This document shows, piece after piece, positions 1 through 8,546 of a stretch of DNA of 64,000 nucleotides (positions are counted from its first letter, which is position 1; each line of letters opens with the position of its first letter). Location: contig NZ_CAMLSE010000040.1 in the NCBI RefSeq assembly GCF_946482605.1, positions 1-64,000 of the forward strand, in the 5' to 3' direction. Made by a program: the position numbers and the translations under genes. The stretch comes from an uncultured Dyadobacter sp. Its GTDB lineage: Bacteria; Bacteroidota; Bacteroidia; Cytophagales; Spirosomataceae. Below the pieces are notes generated by a model. It was not told the DNA's origin, did not search any database, and saw nothing but the letters and a program-made list of their open reading frames with translations.

Positions 1-578
1 TGCAGCATCCGGGCCACTTCCGCGATCATGAATCCGCCCATACGGTTGTCTAGTGCGCGACCGAGGTAATACTTATCATTGAGTTCATCCAGTCCATCCG
101 CGAAAGTCACAACGGTTCCAACATGGATACCCATTTCAAGGACCTCGTCCTTTTTCGCCGCACCCACGTCGATGAACAATTCATGCACTTTGGGAACCTG
201 GTCCTTGGCAACGTCCCGGACATGGATCGCCGGCCAGCCGAACACCCCTTTCACGACACCTTTCGCCGTATGCAGGTTCACACGCATAGAAGGCGCGATC
301 GCCGCATCCGATCCCCCGTTGCGGCGGACATGGATATAGCCGTCCTCCGATATATAGTTCACAAACCACGAAATCTCATCGGAATGTGCTTCGATCACCA
401 CTTTGTAGTCCTGTCCCGGGCCGATCACGCCGACAGCCGTTCCATAGACATCGATAATCGTTTCTTCAATATAGGGCTTGATGTAGTCGAGCCATATCTG
501 CTGACCGGTCGATTCGAAGCCGGTCGGGGATGCATTGTTCAGGTACTTATAAAGAAATTCTCTGCTCTGATCTGACAT
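1..578 (-). CDS. M42 family metallopeptidase (N-terminal part; gene runs off the window)
   Basis: This is the N-terminal 192 residues of an M42 (glutamyl/tetrahedral aminopeptidase-like) metalloenzyme; the C-terminus lies beyond base 1. Visible landmarks are the metal-binding EAHSDEI segment (the family usually reads HxDEIG), the IDVGA segment, and RALDNRMGG, which supplies a bridging aspartate. M42 enzymes are cytosolic, metal-dependent aminopeptidases that often form large assemblies and trim peptides; some were first annotated as endoglucanase M. The start is the ATG at 576-578, giving MSDQSREF, and no signal peptide is present, which fits a cytosolic enzyme. The Ser after the metal-binding His and the Ser after DEI are slight departures from the usual motif. 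Substrate is unknown. The next gene upstream on the same strand ends 35 bases away. Confidence 0.85.
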   Translation of the reverse strand, partial: MSDQSREFLYKYLNNASPTGFESTGQQIWLDYIKPYIEETIIDVYGTAVGVIGPGQDYKVVIEAHSDEISWFVNYISEDGYIHVRRNGGSDAAIAPSMRVNLHTAKGVVKGVFGWPAIHVRDVAKDQVPKVHELFIDVGAAKKDEVLEMGIHVGTVVTFADGLDELNDKYYLGRALDNRMGGFMIAEVARML

Positions 579-613
579 ACTTTTTATTTAATTACAACTA
601 ACAAAATACAAGC

Positions 614-937
614 TTACAGGTACTTCCACCACGCAAAAAAACGGCGCTTACCCAGGTAACCAAGATCGCGCTCGTGGGTGTAAGCCTCCCGTTCAAAAGA
701 GATATGAAGATAGGCTAAATAATGCTTTCTGTACTGGACCAACCGGATTAAATATTCTGCCAGATACCATAAATAAAAGATAATCAGGCCCAGTTCAAGC
801 TGTTGTTTCAAGTGAATGCGTTCGTGGTTCAGCAGGTAACGGGAAGGAGATTTGTGCCGCAGTAAAATGAACGGGAAGAATGCCATGCCTTCTACCCAAA
901 GGAAGGAGATATTGAGCAGAAATCCTTTGAAACGCAT
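614..937 (-). CDS. small membrane-associated HExxH protein, function unknown
   Basis: This 107-residue protein is not one I can name. It has a hydrophobic N-terminus (about residues 6-26), then NHERIH, an HExxH motif (H38, E39, H42), then a second hydrophobic stretch (about 49-66), and then FEREAYTHE with an ExEA arrangement (E82, E84, A85). HExxH followed by a downstream glutamate in an ExxA context is the zinc-ligand layout of gluzincin peptidases such as M48 and M56, here in a very small frame with the ligands flanking one hydrophobic helix. The C-terminus is rich in aromatic and basic residues (FFAWWKYL). Peptidase activity is an inference; it may be a degenerate relic or a conserved Bacteroidota protein with another role. 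It lies on the same strand as the M42 gene and as greA. Confidence 0.7.
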   Translation of the reverse strand: MRFKGFLLNISFLWVEGMAFFPFILLRHKSPSRYLLNHERIHLKQQLELGLIIFYLWYLAEYLIRLVQYRKHYLAYLHISFEREAYTHERDLGYLGKRRFFAWWKYL

Positions 938-1063
938 GCTGGCAGCTGGCTATCGACCTTCGGCGTCCAGCTTCCGGTCGGGTTGGTCCAATTTATCATA
1001 AAAAAGTTGGGTTGCAAAATGAGCGTTCATTCTGCAACCCAACCATATATGTGCGACGATTCT

Positions 1064-1546
1064 TTACTCGCTGAAACGACTGATATCCAGCACTTCGAAC
1101 TCCATCATGCCGGCAGGCACCTTGATTTCGGTGGTTTCTCCCACTTTTTTCCCGAGCAGCCCCTTACCAATTGGCGAACCGACAGAGATTTTGCCTGCTT
1201 TCAGGTCCGCTTCCTCTTCGGATACGAGTGTGTAGGTAACTTCCATTCCATTCTTACGGTTTTTGATTTTCACTTTGGAAAGGACTGAAACCTGTGAAGT
1301 ATCCATCGAAGACTCGTCAATAACGCGTGCATTGGACATAATTTCTTCGAGTTTGGCGATCTTCATTTCGTGCATTCCCTGAGCGTCCTTGGCCGCGTCA
1401 TATTCTGCATTTTCACTCAAATCACCTTTATCCCGCGCTTCTGCAATTTGTCGTGCAATCTCCGTGCGGCCTTTGGTTTTCATCTCATTCAGCTCATTCC
1501 TCAGCTTATTTAATCCTTCTTCCGTATAGTATGAAATTTTAGCCAT
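1064..1546 (-). CDS. greA: transcription elongation factor GreA
   Basis: GreA enters the RNA polymerase secondary channel and stimulates cleavage of backtracked transcripts. The 160 residues match the family length. Residues 1 to about 75 form the N-terminal coiled coil, and the conserved acidic tip reads GDLSENAEYD, with D42 and E45 as the catalytic pair. Residues from about 80 to the end form the FKBP-like C-terminal domain, with GSPIGKGLLGKKVGE typical of the family. The ATG at 1544-1546 (MAKISYYTEEG) is the family start. The gene has an unusually structured leader with an intrinsic terminator about 46 bases before the start codon (separate entry), so its expression may be attenuated or driven from a promoter I could not identify. 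Confidence 0.97.
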   Translation of the reverse strand: MAKISYYTEEGLNKLRNELNEMKTKGRTEIARQIAEARDKGDLSENAEYDAAKDAQGMHEMKIAKLEEIMSNARVIDESSMDTSQVSVLSKVKIKNRKNGMEVTYTLVSEEEADLKAGKISVGSPIGKGLLGKKVGETTEIKVPAGMMEFEVLDISRFSE

Positions 1547-1589
1547 GACCTTAATTTTGTTTATAAGTCTTTAGATTTTTGAATTCTGC

Positions 1590-1712
1590 ATAAAAAAAAA
1601 GAACGGCTCGAAGACCGCTCTACAGGAGTAACGACACTCACGTAGAAGGCTAGAAGACCTTTTCTTTTCGGTTGATATATGATTTTGTGTTCACCATAAT
1701 TTTCTGTTAAGA
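1590..1712 (-). other. structured leader or possible small RNA upstream of greA
   Basis: On the minus strand a TATTTTTG -7 motif (1717-1724) is followed by about 110 bases with two stems. The first spans 1645-1620: CTAC pairs with GTAG and, across a small internal loop, GAGT pairs with ACTC around a GTCGTT loop. The second spans 1620-1601: GAGCGGT pairs with GCCGTTC around CTTCGA and is followed at once by nine T residues (1600-1592), which is a textbook intrinsic terminator. Since this lies between the putative promoter and the greA start codon, it could be an attenuator or the 3' end of a separate small RNA. No coding potential is obvious. I recognise no known RNA family. Confidence 0.35.
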
Positions 1713-1775
1713 ACGACAAAAATAACAATATTTGTGAATGGTAACACCTTTTTTATCCAAAAGCGGCATCTTCCT

Positions 1776-2696
1776 ATGTCAAACACATTGAGAATAATTT
1801 TTATGGGAACGCCCGAATTTGCAGTCCCAAGTTTACAAAGTCTGATCGAAAGCAATTCTAACGTTGTAGCCGTTGTAACCGTTCCGGATAAGCCGTCGGG
1901 CAGAGGACAAAAGCAGAGCGCTTCACCGGTAAAGGTGTATGCCGAATCACAAGGAATACCTGTATTACAGCCAGAAAAGCTGAGAGATCCCGCATTTTTG
2001 GAACAACTCAGATCCTACAATGCCGACCTTCAGGTTGTAGTCGCATTCAGGATGTTACCAGAGGTGGTGTGGAATATGCCGTCCAGAGGCACGTTCAACC
2101 TGCATAGCTCACTCCTGCCCCAATACCGCGGCGCAGCACCCATCAACTGGGCCGTCATCAATGGCGACACAGAAACGGGCGTGACCACGTTTTTCATAGA
2201 GAAGGACATCGATACCGGCAAGATCATATTTCAGGATAGAGAGCCTATTTTTCCGGACGATGACGCGGGTTCGCTGTATGAGCGCCTGATGCGTAAAGGA
2301 GCAGATCTTGTGGTGAAGACCGTACGCGCCATTGAAGAAGGTAACTATCCGCAGGAGCCGCAATCGGAGCCGGAACATATCAGGGCCGCGCCTAAAATCT
2401 TCCGCGAAACCTGCGAGATCGACTGGAACCGGCCCACTACCGGCATTCATAACTTCGTAAGAGGCCTTTCGCCATACCCGGCCGCCTGGACGACATTGAA
2501 CGGGCTTTCCTGCAAAATTTTCAAAACTTCGGCTGCTGAATACTCCGGAGAAGCAAATCCGGGTGAATTTCATACCGACAACAAGTCGTACCTGCATTTC
2601 CGCACCGCCGACGGCTGGCTCTCTGTTCTGGAACTGCAAATAGAAGGAAAAAAGCGCATGGCGACGGGAGATTTCCTGAGGGGGTACAAATTGTAA
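1776..2696 (+). CDS. fmt: methionyl-tRNA formyltransferase
   Basis: This cytosolic enzyme formylates Met-tRNAfMet using 10-formyltetrahydrofolate. The Rossmann-like N-terminal domain starts IIFMGTPEFAVPSL. The catalytic segment reads FNLHSSLLPQYRGAAP, giving N108 and H110, and D146 lies in KDIDTGKI; these match the catalytic Asn, His and Asp of the family. The C-terminal tRNA-binding domain begins around residue 200. At 306 residues the length is normal. An in-frame GTG at 1734 exists upstream, but MSNTLRIIFMGTPEF at 1776 is the family start. folA begins 13 bases after the stop, so the two folate-linked genes are probably co-transcribed. Confidence 0.96.
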   Translation: MSNTLRIIFMGTPEFAVPSLQSLIESNSNVVAVVTVPDKPSGRGQKQSASPVKVYAESQGIPVLQPEKLRDPAFLEQLRSYNADLQVVVAFRMLPEVVWNMPSRGTFNLHSSLLPQYRGAAPINWAVINGDTETGVTTFFIEKDIDTGKIIFQDREPIFPDDDAGSLYERLMRKGADLVVKTVRAIEEGNYPQEPQSEPEHIRAAPKIFRETCEIDWNRPTTGIHNFVRGLSPYPAAWTTLNGLSCKIFKTSAAEYSGEANPGEFHTDNKSYLHFRTADGWLSVLELQIEGKKRMATGDFLRGYKL

Positions 2697-2709
2697 ACAA
2701 TTCAGATTT

Positions 2710-3210
2710 ATGCACATTTCAATCATCGTGGCCGCCGCCGAAAACGGCGCCATAGGCAAGGACAACAAGTTGCTCTGGCGATTGCCCGACGATCTTAAAC
2801 GTTTCAAACAGCTGACGCTCGGCCACCCGATGATTATGGGCCGCAAAACCTTCGAATCCATTGGCAAACCGCTGCCCGGCAGGACTTCCATCGTCGTCAC
2901 ACGCAATACCGGATTTGCATGGGAAGGCGTCGTCGTAGCCCATTCGCTGGAAGACGCTATGCAAAAGGCCCGGGAGATCGCCCCCGAAGAGGTCTGCATC
3001 GTAGGCGGAGGTGATATCTACCGGCAGGCCCAGGCCATTTCCAACCGGATCTATCTGACGAAAGTACACACCACGATCGAGGCTGATACTTTCTTCGAAA
3101 TTCTGGAACCGTCGGCCTGGACAGAAACAGAATGCATTGTCCATGAAGCCGATGAGCGGCATTCTTTCAAATTTGAGTTTATAAATTTTATTAAAAAAGG
3201 TGAGAAATGA
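2710..3210 (+). CDS. folA: dihydrofolate reductase
   Basis: This reduces dihydrofolate to tetrahydrofolate with NADPH and is the trimethoprim target. Its 166 residues fit chromosomal DHFR. Seen in order are the N-terminal strand ISIIVAAAENGAIGKDN, the Met20-type loop, LLWRLPDDLKRFK with the catalytic acid at D28, the NADPH-binding GRKTFESIGKPLPGR, and VCIVGGGDIYRQA. It follows fmt by 13 bases on the same strand. Tetrahydrofolate made here feeds the formyl donor used by Fmt, which fits an operon. Nothing suggests a plasmid-type resistant variant. Confidence 0.97.
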   Translation: MHISIIVAAAENGAIGKDNKLLWRLPDDLKRFKQLTLGHPMIMGRKTFESIGKPLPGRTSIVVTRNTGFAWEGVVVAHSLEDAMQKAREIAPEEVCIVGGGDIYRQAQAISNRIYLTKVHTTIEADTFFEILEPSAWTETECIVHEADERHSFKFEFINFIKKGEK

Positions 3211-3211
3211 G

Positions 3212-3219
3212 TACTTTTG
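3212..3219 (+). promoter_or_regulatory. candidate -7 element (TACTTTTG)
   Basis: A perfect match to TAnnTTTG lies just past the folA stop and 35 bases before the esterase ATG at 3255. No exact TTG lies at the usual distance upstream (a TTA is present), so only half of the promoter is convincing. Confidence 0.4.
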
Positions 3220-3254
3220 TATATCGTAACCCATAGTGACTCAATGAAAGTAGA

Positions 3255-4346
3255 ATGCAAGTAGAAGTTGATACCCTAACCATTGAATTAAGTACAGTAC
3301 AATTCGATAGCCGCCCCGTTTTCCTCACAGGCAATTTCTGCAAATGGCTTCCCGACCTGGAAGAATTTCGCATGACTATGGTGAGTCCCGGCAATTACCG
3401 TTATCAGTTCCCCGAAGAATTGGAACTGCCGGACCCGATAGAATATAAATACACCCGCGGTGGTTGGGACCAGGTTGAACTGGACCGTGCAGGGAAGCCT
3501 TATGGCAACCGCTTCATCATAGCCGGCGAAACGCTGGTGAAAGACAATGTCATTCGCTGGCAGACCGACATTTCTAAAAAAGCCGATCTTTCACCTATTG
3601 TGGAGGTGGTGTCCGAAGCATTTGAAATTCTGCAATTCAGCAAAACCCGGCGGATCCGCGTGCTGCTGCCCCATGATTACTACGAAAATCTGGATGAAAG
3701 CTACCCCGTGCTTTATATGACCGACGGCCAGAACCTTTTTGGCCAGGGATCGGAGTACGGCAACTGGCAGATCGATCAAAGTCTCGCAAAACTCGCCAAG
3801 ACGCATCAGGCAGGCGCCATTGTGGTGGCCGTGGATCATGGTGAAGAGGATCGTGTTCAGGAGTTTTCGCCATATGATAATCCTAAATTGGGGAAAGGTT
3901 ACGGCGAGAAGTTCTTACAATTTATGACCGGTCCGCTCAAAACCCACATCGACGCGAAGTACCGTACCAAAGCCGACCGGCTGAATACCGGCATAGGTGG
4001 CAGTTCTGTCGGCGGCCTGCTGAGTATCTATGCTGCATTGATGTTCCCGCAGACTTTCGGTAAGTTTCTGGTGTTTTCTCCGTCGCTGTGGATTTCTCAG
4101 AAGATATTCTTCGACGTGATCCATTTCTTCGAGCCGTTCGAGACGCGCATTTATCTGTACGCGGGCGGCAAGGAAGGCGCACACATGATCCCCAACGTGA
4201 CTAAACTGAAAGATGCGCTTGAAACGCAGAGCTTCGGTTATAGCCGCGTTAAAATCAAAGCTTCCATCGACTCCAAGGGAGAACACGAAGAGAAGCAATG
4301 GTCCAAAGAATTCCCCGAAGCTTTCAGGTGGTTGTTTTTTGAATAA
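3255..4346 (+). CDS. esterase (EstD/enterochelin-esterase-like) with an N-terminal CBM-like domain
   Basis: This is a 363-residue alpha/beta hydrolase of the putative-esterase family (PF00756 type). Residues 1 to about 100 resemble a carbohydrate-binding/starch-binding-like beta sandwich (VFLTGNFCKW, then YRYQFP and IEYKYTRGGWDQVE). The hydrolase domain follows: RIRVLLPHDYYENLDESYPVLYMTDGQN, then the nucleophile elbow GGSSVGG with S251. A C-terminal His, probably in the GEHEEKQW segment, would complete the triad. No signal peptide is visible, so it is probably cytosolic. Substrate is unknown; ferric-siderophore esterase or glycan ester hydrolase are both possible. It has its own candidate promoter and is convergent with hslU. 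Confidence 0.8.
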   Translation: MQVEVDTLTIELSTVQFDSRPVFLTGNFCKWLPDLEEFRMTMVSPGNYRYQFPEELELPDPIEYKYTRGGWDQVELDRAGKPYGNRFIIAGETLVKDNVIRWQTDISKKADLSPIVEVVSEAFEILQFSKTRRIRVLLPHDYYENLDESYPVLYMTDGQNLFGQGSEYGNWQIDQSLAKLAKTHQAGAIVVAVDHGEEDRVQEFSPYDNPKLGKGYGEKFLQFMTGPLKTHIDAKYRTKADRLNTGIGGSSVGGLLSIYAALMFPQTFGKFLVFSPSLWISQKIFFDVIHFFEPFETRIYLYAGGKEGAHMIPNVTKLKDALETQSFGYSRVKIKASIDSKGEHEEKQWSKEFPEAFRWLFFE

Positions 4347-4387
4347 AAAGGAGGGAAGGAAGAAATGTAAATCCTTCCCTTCCTTCT
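4346..4387. terminator. bidirectional terminator between esterase and hslU
   Basis: A purine-rich arm (4346-4360, AAAAGGAGGGAAGGA) pairs with a pyrimidine-rich arm (about 4372-4385) with one bulge, around an 11-base loop. It sits exactly between the two convergent stop codons. Confidence 0.6.
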
Positions 4388-4388
4388 G

Positions 4389-5780
4389 TCAAAGAATGTA
4401 CTGACTCAGATCCCGGTTCTTCACAAGGGCTGAAAGTTTCTCGCGGACCAGTTCGGCTGTAATAACAATACCGGATCCCGAGCCGACCACGTCTGGGATG
4501 TCGAACATGAAATCGTTGAGCAAGGCACTCATGACTGTCTGCAAGCGACGCGCGCCAATGTTCTCCACTTCGGAATTCACTTCGAATGCGATGCGCGCGA
4601 TCTCCTTCAATGCGCCATCTTCAAATTCCAGCTCAACTCCTTCCGATTCCATCATTGCACCGTATTGTTTGGTCAATGCATTCTTGGGCGCTTTTAGTAT
4701 CTGGTAGAAATCTCCCTCGGTCAGGCTGTTCAGCTCCACACGGATCGGGAACCGGCCTTGTAATTCAGGGATCAGGTCGGAAGGCTTCGAAACGTGGAAC
4801 GCGCCGGCAGCAATGAAAAGAATATGGTCTGTCTGGATCACACCGTGCTTGGTGTTGACCGAACTGCCCTCGACGATCGGCAGCAAATCGCGCTGCACGC
4901 CCTCACGGCTGACGTCCGGCCCACTTCCTCCCGAACGACTGGACGCCACCTTATCGATCTCGTCGATAAAGATAATCCCGAGGTTCTCAGCCTTTTTGAT
5001 CGCTTCCAGTTTCACTTCGTCCATGTCGATCAGCTTGGAAGCTTCCTCGTCGAGTAGCAGCTTACGGGCTTCTTCCACGGTCACTTTCCTTTTTTTGCCG
5101 CGCCGGGGCATCATGTTTCCGATCATTTCCTGGATGTTCATCATCGAAACATCGTCCACCGCGCCTCCGATCATGCCTACATTGGGCACCTGGTTCTGTT
5201 GTACTTCAATTTCGATTTTGCGGCTATCGAGCTCTCCGTTGCGGATTTTCTCTCGGAAGCGGTCACGGGTGCGCTGGTTCAGCTCGGCATCGGTCTGAGG
5301 CATTTCATCGGAACCATTATCGGCAAAAGGCTTACTTCCTGCCGAGCCGTGCACGGGAGGGATCAATGCATCGAGGATAATGTCCTCCACCGCCTGCTCC
5401 GCTTTGATTTTCACTTCCTCCTTTTTTTGTGTCCGGACCATCCCGACGGCCTGCTCTACCAGATCGCGCACCATGCTTTCCACATCGCGGCCCACATAAC
5501 CGACCTCTGTAAACTTGGAAGCCTCTACTTTTACGAAAGGGGCGTCCGCTATTTTGGCCAGACGGCGGGCTATCTCGGTTTTGCCCACTCCGGTGGCACC
5601 GATCATTAATATATTGTTGGGAATAATCTCCCGCTGCATATCTTCCGGGCTGTTCATACGCCTCCACCGGTTTCTCAATGCGATCGCCACATTACGTTTT
5701 GCGTCATTTTGTCCGATGATATACTGGTCAAGCTCGAAAACGATCTGACGGGGTGTTAGGCGGTTCAGGTGTTCTGTCAT
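4389..5780 (-). CDS. hslU: ATP-dependent protease ATPase subunit HslU
   Basis: HslU (ClpY) is the AAA+ unfoldase of the HslUV protease. The 463 residues hold Walker A GATGVGKTEIA (K67, T68), the pore-loop region VGYVGRDVES, an inserted I domain (about 110-245), Walker B IIFIDEIDK, and the C-terminal tail LSQYIL that docks into HslV. The start is the ATG at 5778-5780 giving MTEHLNRLTPRQIV, the family start; an upstream in-frame codon at 5807 is less likely. hslV is not adjacent here, whereas in many bacteria the two genes are neighbours, so the peptidase subunit must lie elsewhere on the chromosome. The gene is convergent with the esterase. Confidence 0.96.
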   Translation of the reverse strand: MTEHLNRLTPRQIVFELDQYIIGQNDAKRNVAIALRNRWRRMNSPEDMQREIIPNNILMIGATGVGKTEIARRLAKIADAPFVKVEASKFTEVGYVGRDVESMVRDLVEQAVGMVRTQKKEEVKIKAEQAVEDIILDALIPPVHGSAGSKPFADNGSDEMPQTDAELNQRTRDRFREKIRNGELDSRKIEIEVQQNQVPNVGMIGGAVDDVSMMNIQEMIGNMMPRRGKKRKVTVEEARKLLLDEEASKLIDMDEVKLEAIKKAENLGIIFIDEIDKVASSRSGGSGPDVSREGVQRDLLPIVEGSSVNTKHGVIQTDHILFIAAGAFHVSKPSDLIPELQGRFPIRVELNSLTEGDFYQILKAPKNALTKQYGAMMESEGVELEFEDGALKEIARIAFEVNSEVENIGARRLQTVMSALLNDFMFDIPDVVGSGSGIVITAELVREKLSALVKNRDLSQYIL

Positions 5781-6053
5781 TTTGATTGATATGGATTCGA
5801 AAGTCAATTGGCAGCATTGAGTGCCGGTCAGGCTATCCCAATGGCTGAAAATGTATATGTTTTGAAAAGGCGGGGTACCTGAAAGTACTGCCCTATGGCT
5901 TAACGCCGTAAAGAACTATGCCGGTACAAAATGTCAGGAAACGTGCCGTTAGGAAATCTTTGGAGCCCTTTACTTTTTGTTCTCTGCCCTTCGATTACTT
6001 TTGTCCCTGCATTGCATTTCCCAGATTCAATATATAAAAGAATTCTCCCGAAG

Positions 6054-8330
6054 ATGAAAAAAATCCTTTCCTGCTTTTTTACTATTATCCTCACCGCACA
6101 ATTATCCATCGGGCAAGGCACCGCCAACCTGGTCGATCTTGTGAACCCGCTGATGGGGACGCAATCCAAATTCAGTCTGTCAGCCGGAAACACTTATCCT
6201 GCCATTGCCCTTCCATGGGGAATGAACTTCTGGATGCCTCAAACCGGCAAAATGGGAGACGGATGGGCGTACATGTATGACGCTGAAAAAATCCGTGGTT
6301 TCAAACAAACCCACCAGCCCAGCCCCTGGATCAACGACTACGGCCAGTTTTCGATCATGCCGATAACCGGTAAGCTGAAAATCGACGAAGAAAGCCGTGC
6401 AAGCTGGTTTTCTCACAAAGCCGAAACCGCAAAGCCACACTACTACAAAGTTTACCTGGCCGATTACGATGTAACGACCGAAATAGCGCCCACCGAACGG
6501 GCCGCACAATTCCGCATTACTTTCCCCAAGGAAGACAGTTCTTTCGTATTGATCGACGCATTCGACCGGGGCTCCTACATCAAGATCATTCCTTCGGAGC
6601 GCAAGATCATCGGCTATTCCACCAAAAACAGCGGCGGCGTACCAGCTAATTTCAAGAATTACTTTGTCCTGGTTTTTGATAAAGCATTTACATTCTCATC
6701 CGCCATCCGCGGGAAACAGCTGGCCAAAGACACCCTGGAACTGAGTGCGGCGCACGTAGGTGCCGTAGTGGGCTTTAAAACCAAACGAGGTGAGCAGGTC
6801 GGCATTAAAGTGGCGTCGTCGTTCATCAGCGCCGAGCAGGCACAATTGAACCTCCAGCGCGAACTGGGCAGCGACTCTTTCGATGCTACCACGAAAAAAG
6901 GAGAAGCAGCCTGGAACCAGGAGCTTTCCCGCATCCGCGTGGAGGGTGACAATATCGACCAGGTCAAAACCTTCTACTCCTGCCTTTACCGCGTACTACT
7001 TTTCCCGCGCAAGTTTTATGAAATGGATAAGGCCAATAAAGTGGTACACTACAGTCCTTACAATGGCGAAGTACGCCCGGGATACATGTTCACCGACAAT
7101 GGGTTCTGGGACACCTTCCGGGCCGTGTTCCCGTTTTTCACACTCATGTACCCCACCCTTAATGCCCATATTATGGAGGGGCTTGCCAACGCTTACGATG
7201 AAAGCGGATTCCTTCCCGAATGGGCCAGCCCTGGACACCGCGACTGTATGATCGGGTCCAACTCCGCGTCACTGATCGCCGATTCGTACATCAAGGGGAT
7301 ACGAGGTTACGATATCAACAAATTGTATGAGGCTGTGATTAAAAACACGGAACATGCAGGCCCTGTGAGCTCGGTAGGACGCTTCGGCCACGAATTTTAC
7401 AACGAACTGGGATATGTACCCTACGATGTAAAAATCAATGAGAATGCAGCCCGGACGCTCGAATACGCCTATGCCGACTTCTGCATTTCCCAATTGGCCA
7501 GGGAACTTAAAAAACCGCAAAAGGAGATCGACCTGTATCTGAAAAGAAGTCAGAACTACCGCAATGTGTTCGACCCTGAAACGAAATGGATGCGCGGCAA
7601 GAATAAGGACGGCAAATTCCAGACCCCATTCAACCCATTCAAATGGGGTGACGCATTTACGGAGGGAAACAGTGTTCACTACACCTGGTCGGTGTTCCAG
7701 GATGTGAAAGGGCTGATCGGCCTCGTGGGCGGACGTGAGGCGTTTGTCCAGAAACTCGACACGGTATTTACAATGCCTCCGATCTTCGACGACAGCTATT
7801 ATGGCTTCCCCATCCATGAGATCCGCGAGATGCAGATCATGAACATGGGTAACTATGCCCACGGCAATCAGCCCATTCAGCATATGATTTACCTGTACAA
7901 CTACGCAGGTGCTCCTTCCAAAGCACAGTACTGGACACGCCAGGTGATGAAGCGGCTTTACCAGCCTACTCCGGACGGGTACTGCGGAGATGAGGACAAC
8001 GGGCAAACTTCCGCCTGGTATGTATTTTCGTCGCTGGGCTTCTACCCGGTAACGCCTGGAACGACCCAATATGTAATCGGCTCGCCGCTTTTCAAAAAGG
8101 CTACGCTGACCATGGAGGACGGCAAACAGTTCACGATCCAGGCACCTGCGAGCAGCGAGGCCAACCTGTATGTGCAGGGTGCAAACCTGAATGGGAAGGC
8201 ATACGGAAAAACGTACCTCGAACACGCGGATATTCAGAAAGGGGGAACCGTACAGTTTGATATGGCCGGCAAGCCATCCAAAACCTGGGGTGTGCAGCCC
8301 GACGCGGCACCCTTCTCGCTCACTAAATAA
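6054..8330 (+). CDS. secreted GH92 family alpha-mannosidase
   Basis: GH92 enzymes are calcium-dependent exo-alpha-mannosidases, often active on alpha-1,2-linked mannose of N-glycans or yeast mannan. The 758 residues begin with a signal peptide (MKKILSCFFTIILTAQLSIGQ). The N-terminal beta-sandwich starts VNPLMGT and continues with GNTYPAIALPWGM. The catalytic (alpha/alpha)6 domain contains WDTFRAVFPFF, HGNQPIQHM and the catalytic-base motif GDEDNGQTSAWYVFSSLGFYP (acidic residues D646 and D648). The start at 6054 is chosen because it gives a clean signal peptide; the reading frame is open from 5931. It stands alone, with no SusCD pair or other glycosidase beside it, so it is not an obvious polysaccharide-utilisation locus. 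It ends in a strong terminator. Confidence 0.93.
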   Translation: MKKILSCFFTIILTAQLSIGQGTANLVDLVNPLMGTQSKFSLSAGNTYPAIALPWGMNFWMPQTGKMGDGWAYMYDAEKIRGFKQTHQPSPWINDYGQFSIMPITGKLKIDEESRASWFSHKAETAKPHYYKVYLADYDVTTEIAPTERAAQFRITFPKEDSSFVLIDAFDRGSYIKIIPSERKIIGYSTKNSGGVPANFKNYFVLVFDKAFTFSSAIRGKQLAKDTLELSAAHVGAVVGFKTKRGEQVGIKVASSFISAEQAQLNLQRELGSDSFDATTKKGEAAWNQELSRIRVEGDNIDQVKTFYSCLYRVLLFPRKFYEMDKANKVVHYSPYNGEVRPGYMFTDNGFWDTFRAVFPFFTLMYPTLNAHIMEGLANAYDESGFLPEWASPGHRDCMIGSNSASLIADSYIKGIRGYDINKLYEAVIKNTEHAGPVSSVGRFGHEFYNELGYVPYDVKINENAARTLEYAYADFCISQLARELKKPQKEIDLYLKRSQNYRNVFDPETKWMRGKNKDGKFQTPFNPFKWGDAFTEGNSVHYTWSVFQDVKGLIGLVGGREAFVQKLDTVFTMPPIFDDSYYGFPIHEIREMQIMNMGNYAHGNQPIQHMIYLYNYAGAPSKAQYWTRQVMKRLYQPTPDGYCGDEDNGQTSAWYVFSSLGFYPVTPGTTQYVIGSPLFKKATLTMEDGKQFTIQAPASSEANLYVQGANLNGKAYGKTYLEHADIQKGGTVQFDMAGKPSKTWGVQPDAAPFSLTK

Positions 8331-8392
8331 CTTCGGCTGTCGGCAACCGGCTTTCATAAGCCCGGATCATCGCCGACTACAATGCTTTGCCC

Positions 8393-8444
8393 GAAGCCAC
8401 CACCGAACACTAACCCGTTGTTCTGTGGTGGCTTCTCTTTTTGT
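8393..8444 (+). terminator. intrinsic terminator after the GH92 gene
   Basis: GAAGCCACCAC (8393-8403) pairs perfectly with GTGGTGGCTTC (8425-8435), followed by TCTTTTTGTG. Confidence 0.75.
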
Positions 8445-8546
8445 GAGTACCCCCGGCAAACATAGTTTCGTCAGAATGCTCCCTTTTCTTTTGTTACCTT
8501 TACCATTCATTTTTCCCCATAAAAAGCCATTATTCACCTTTAATCT

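Noticed and set aside
2109..2999. A 296-codon minus-strand open frame spanning fmt and folA
   Set aside because: It is antisense to two well-conserved enzymes and shows no protein-like features.
7269..8357. A 362-codon minus-strand open frame over the GH92 gene
   Set aside because: It is antisense to the conserved GH92 catalytic domain, and the translation is rich in Val, His and Arg without recognisable motifs.
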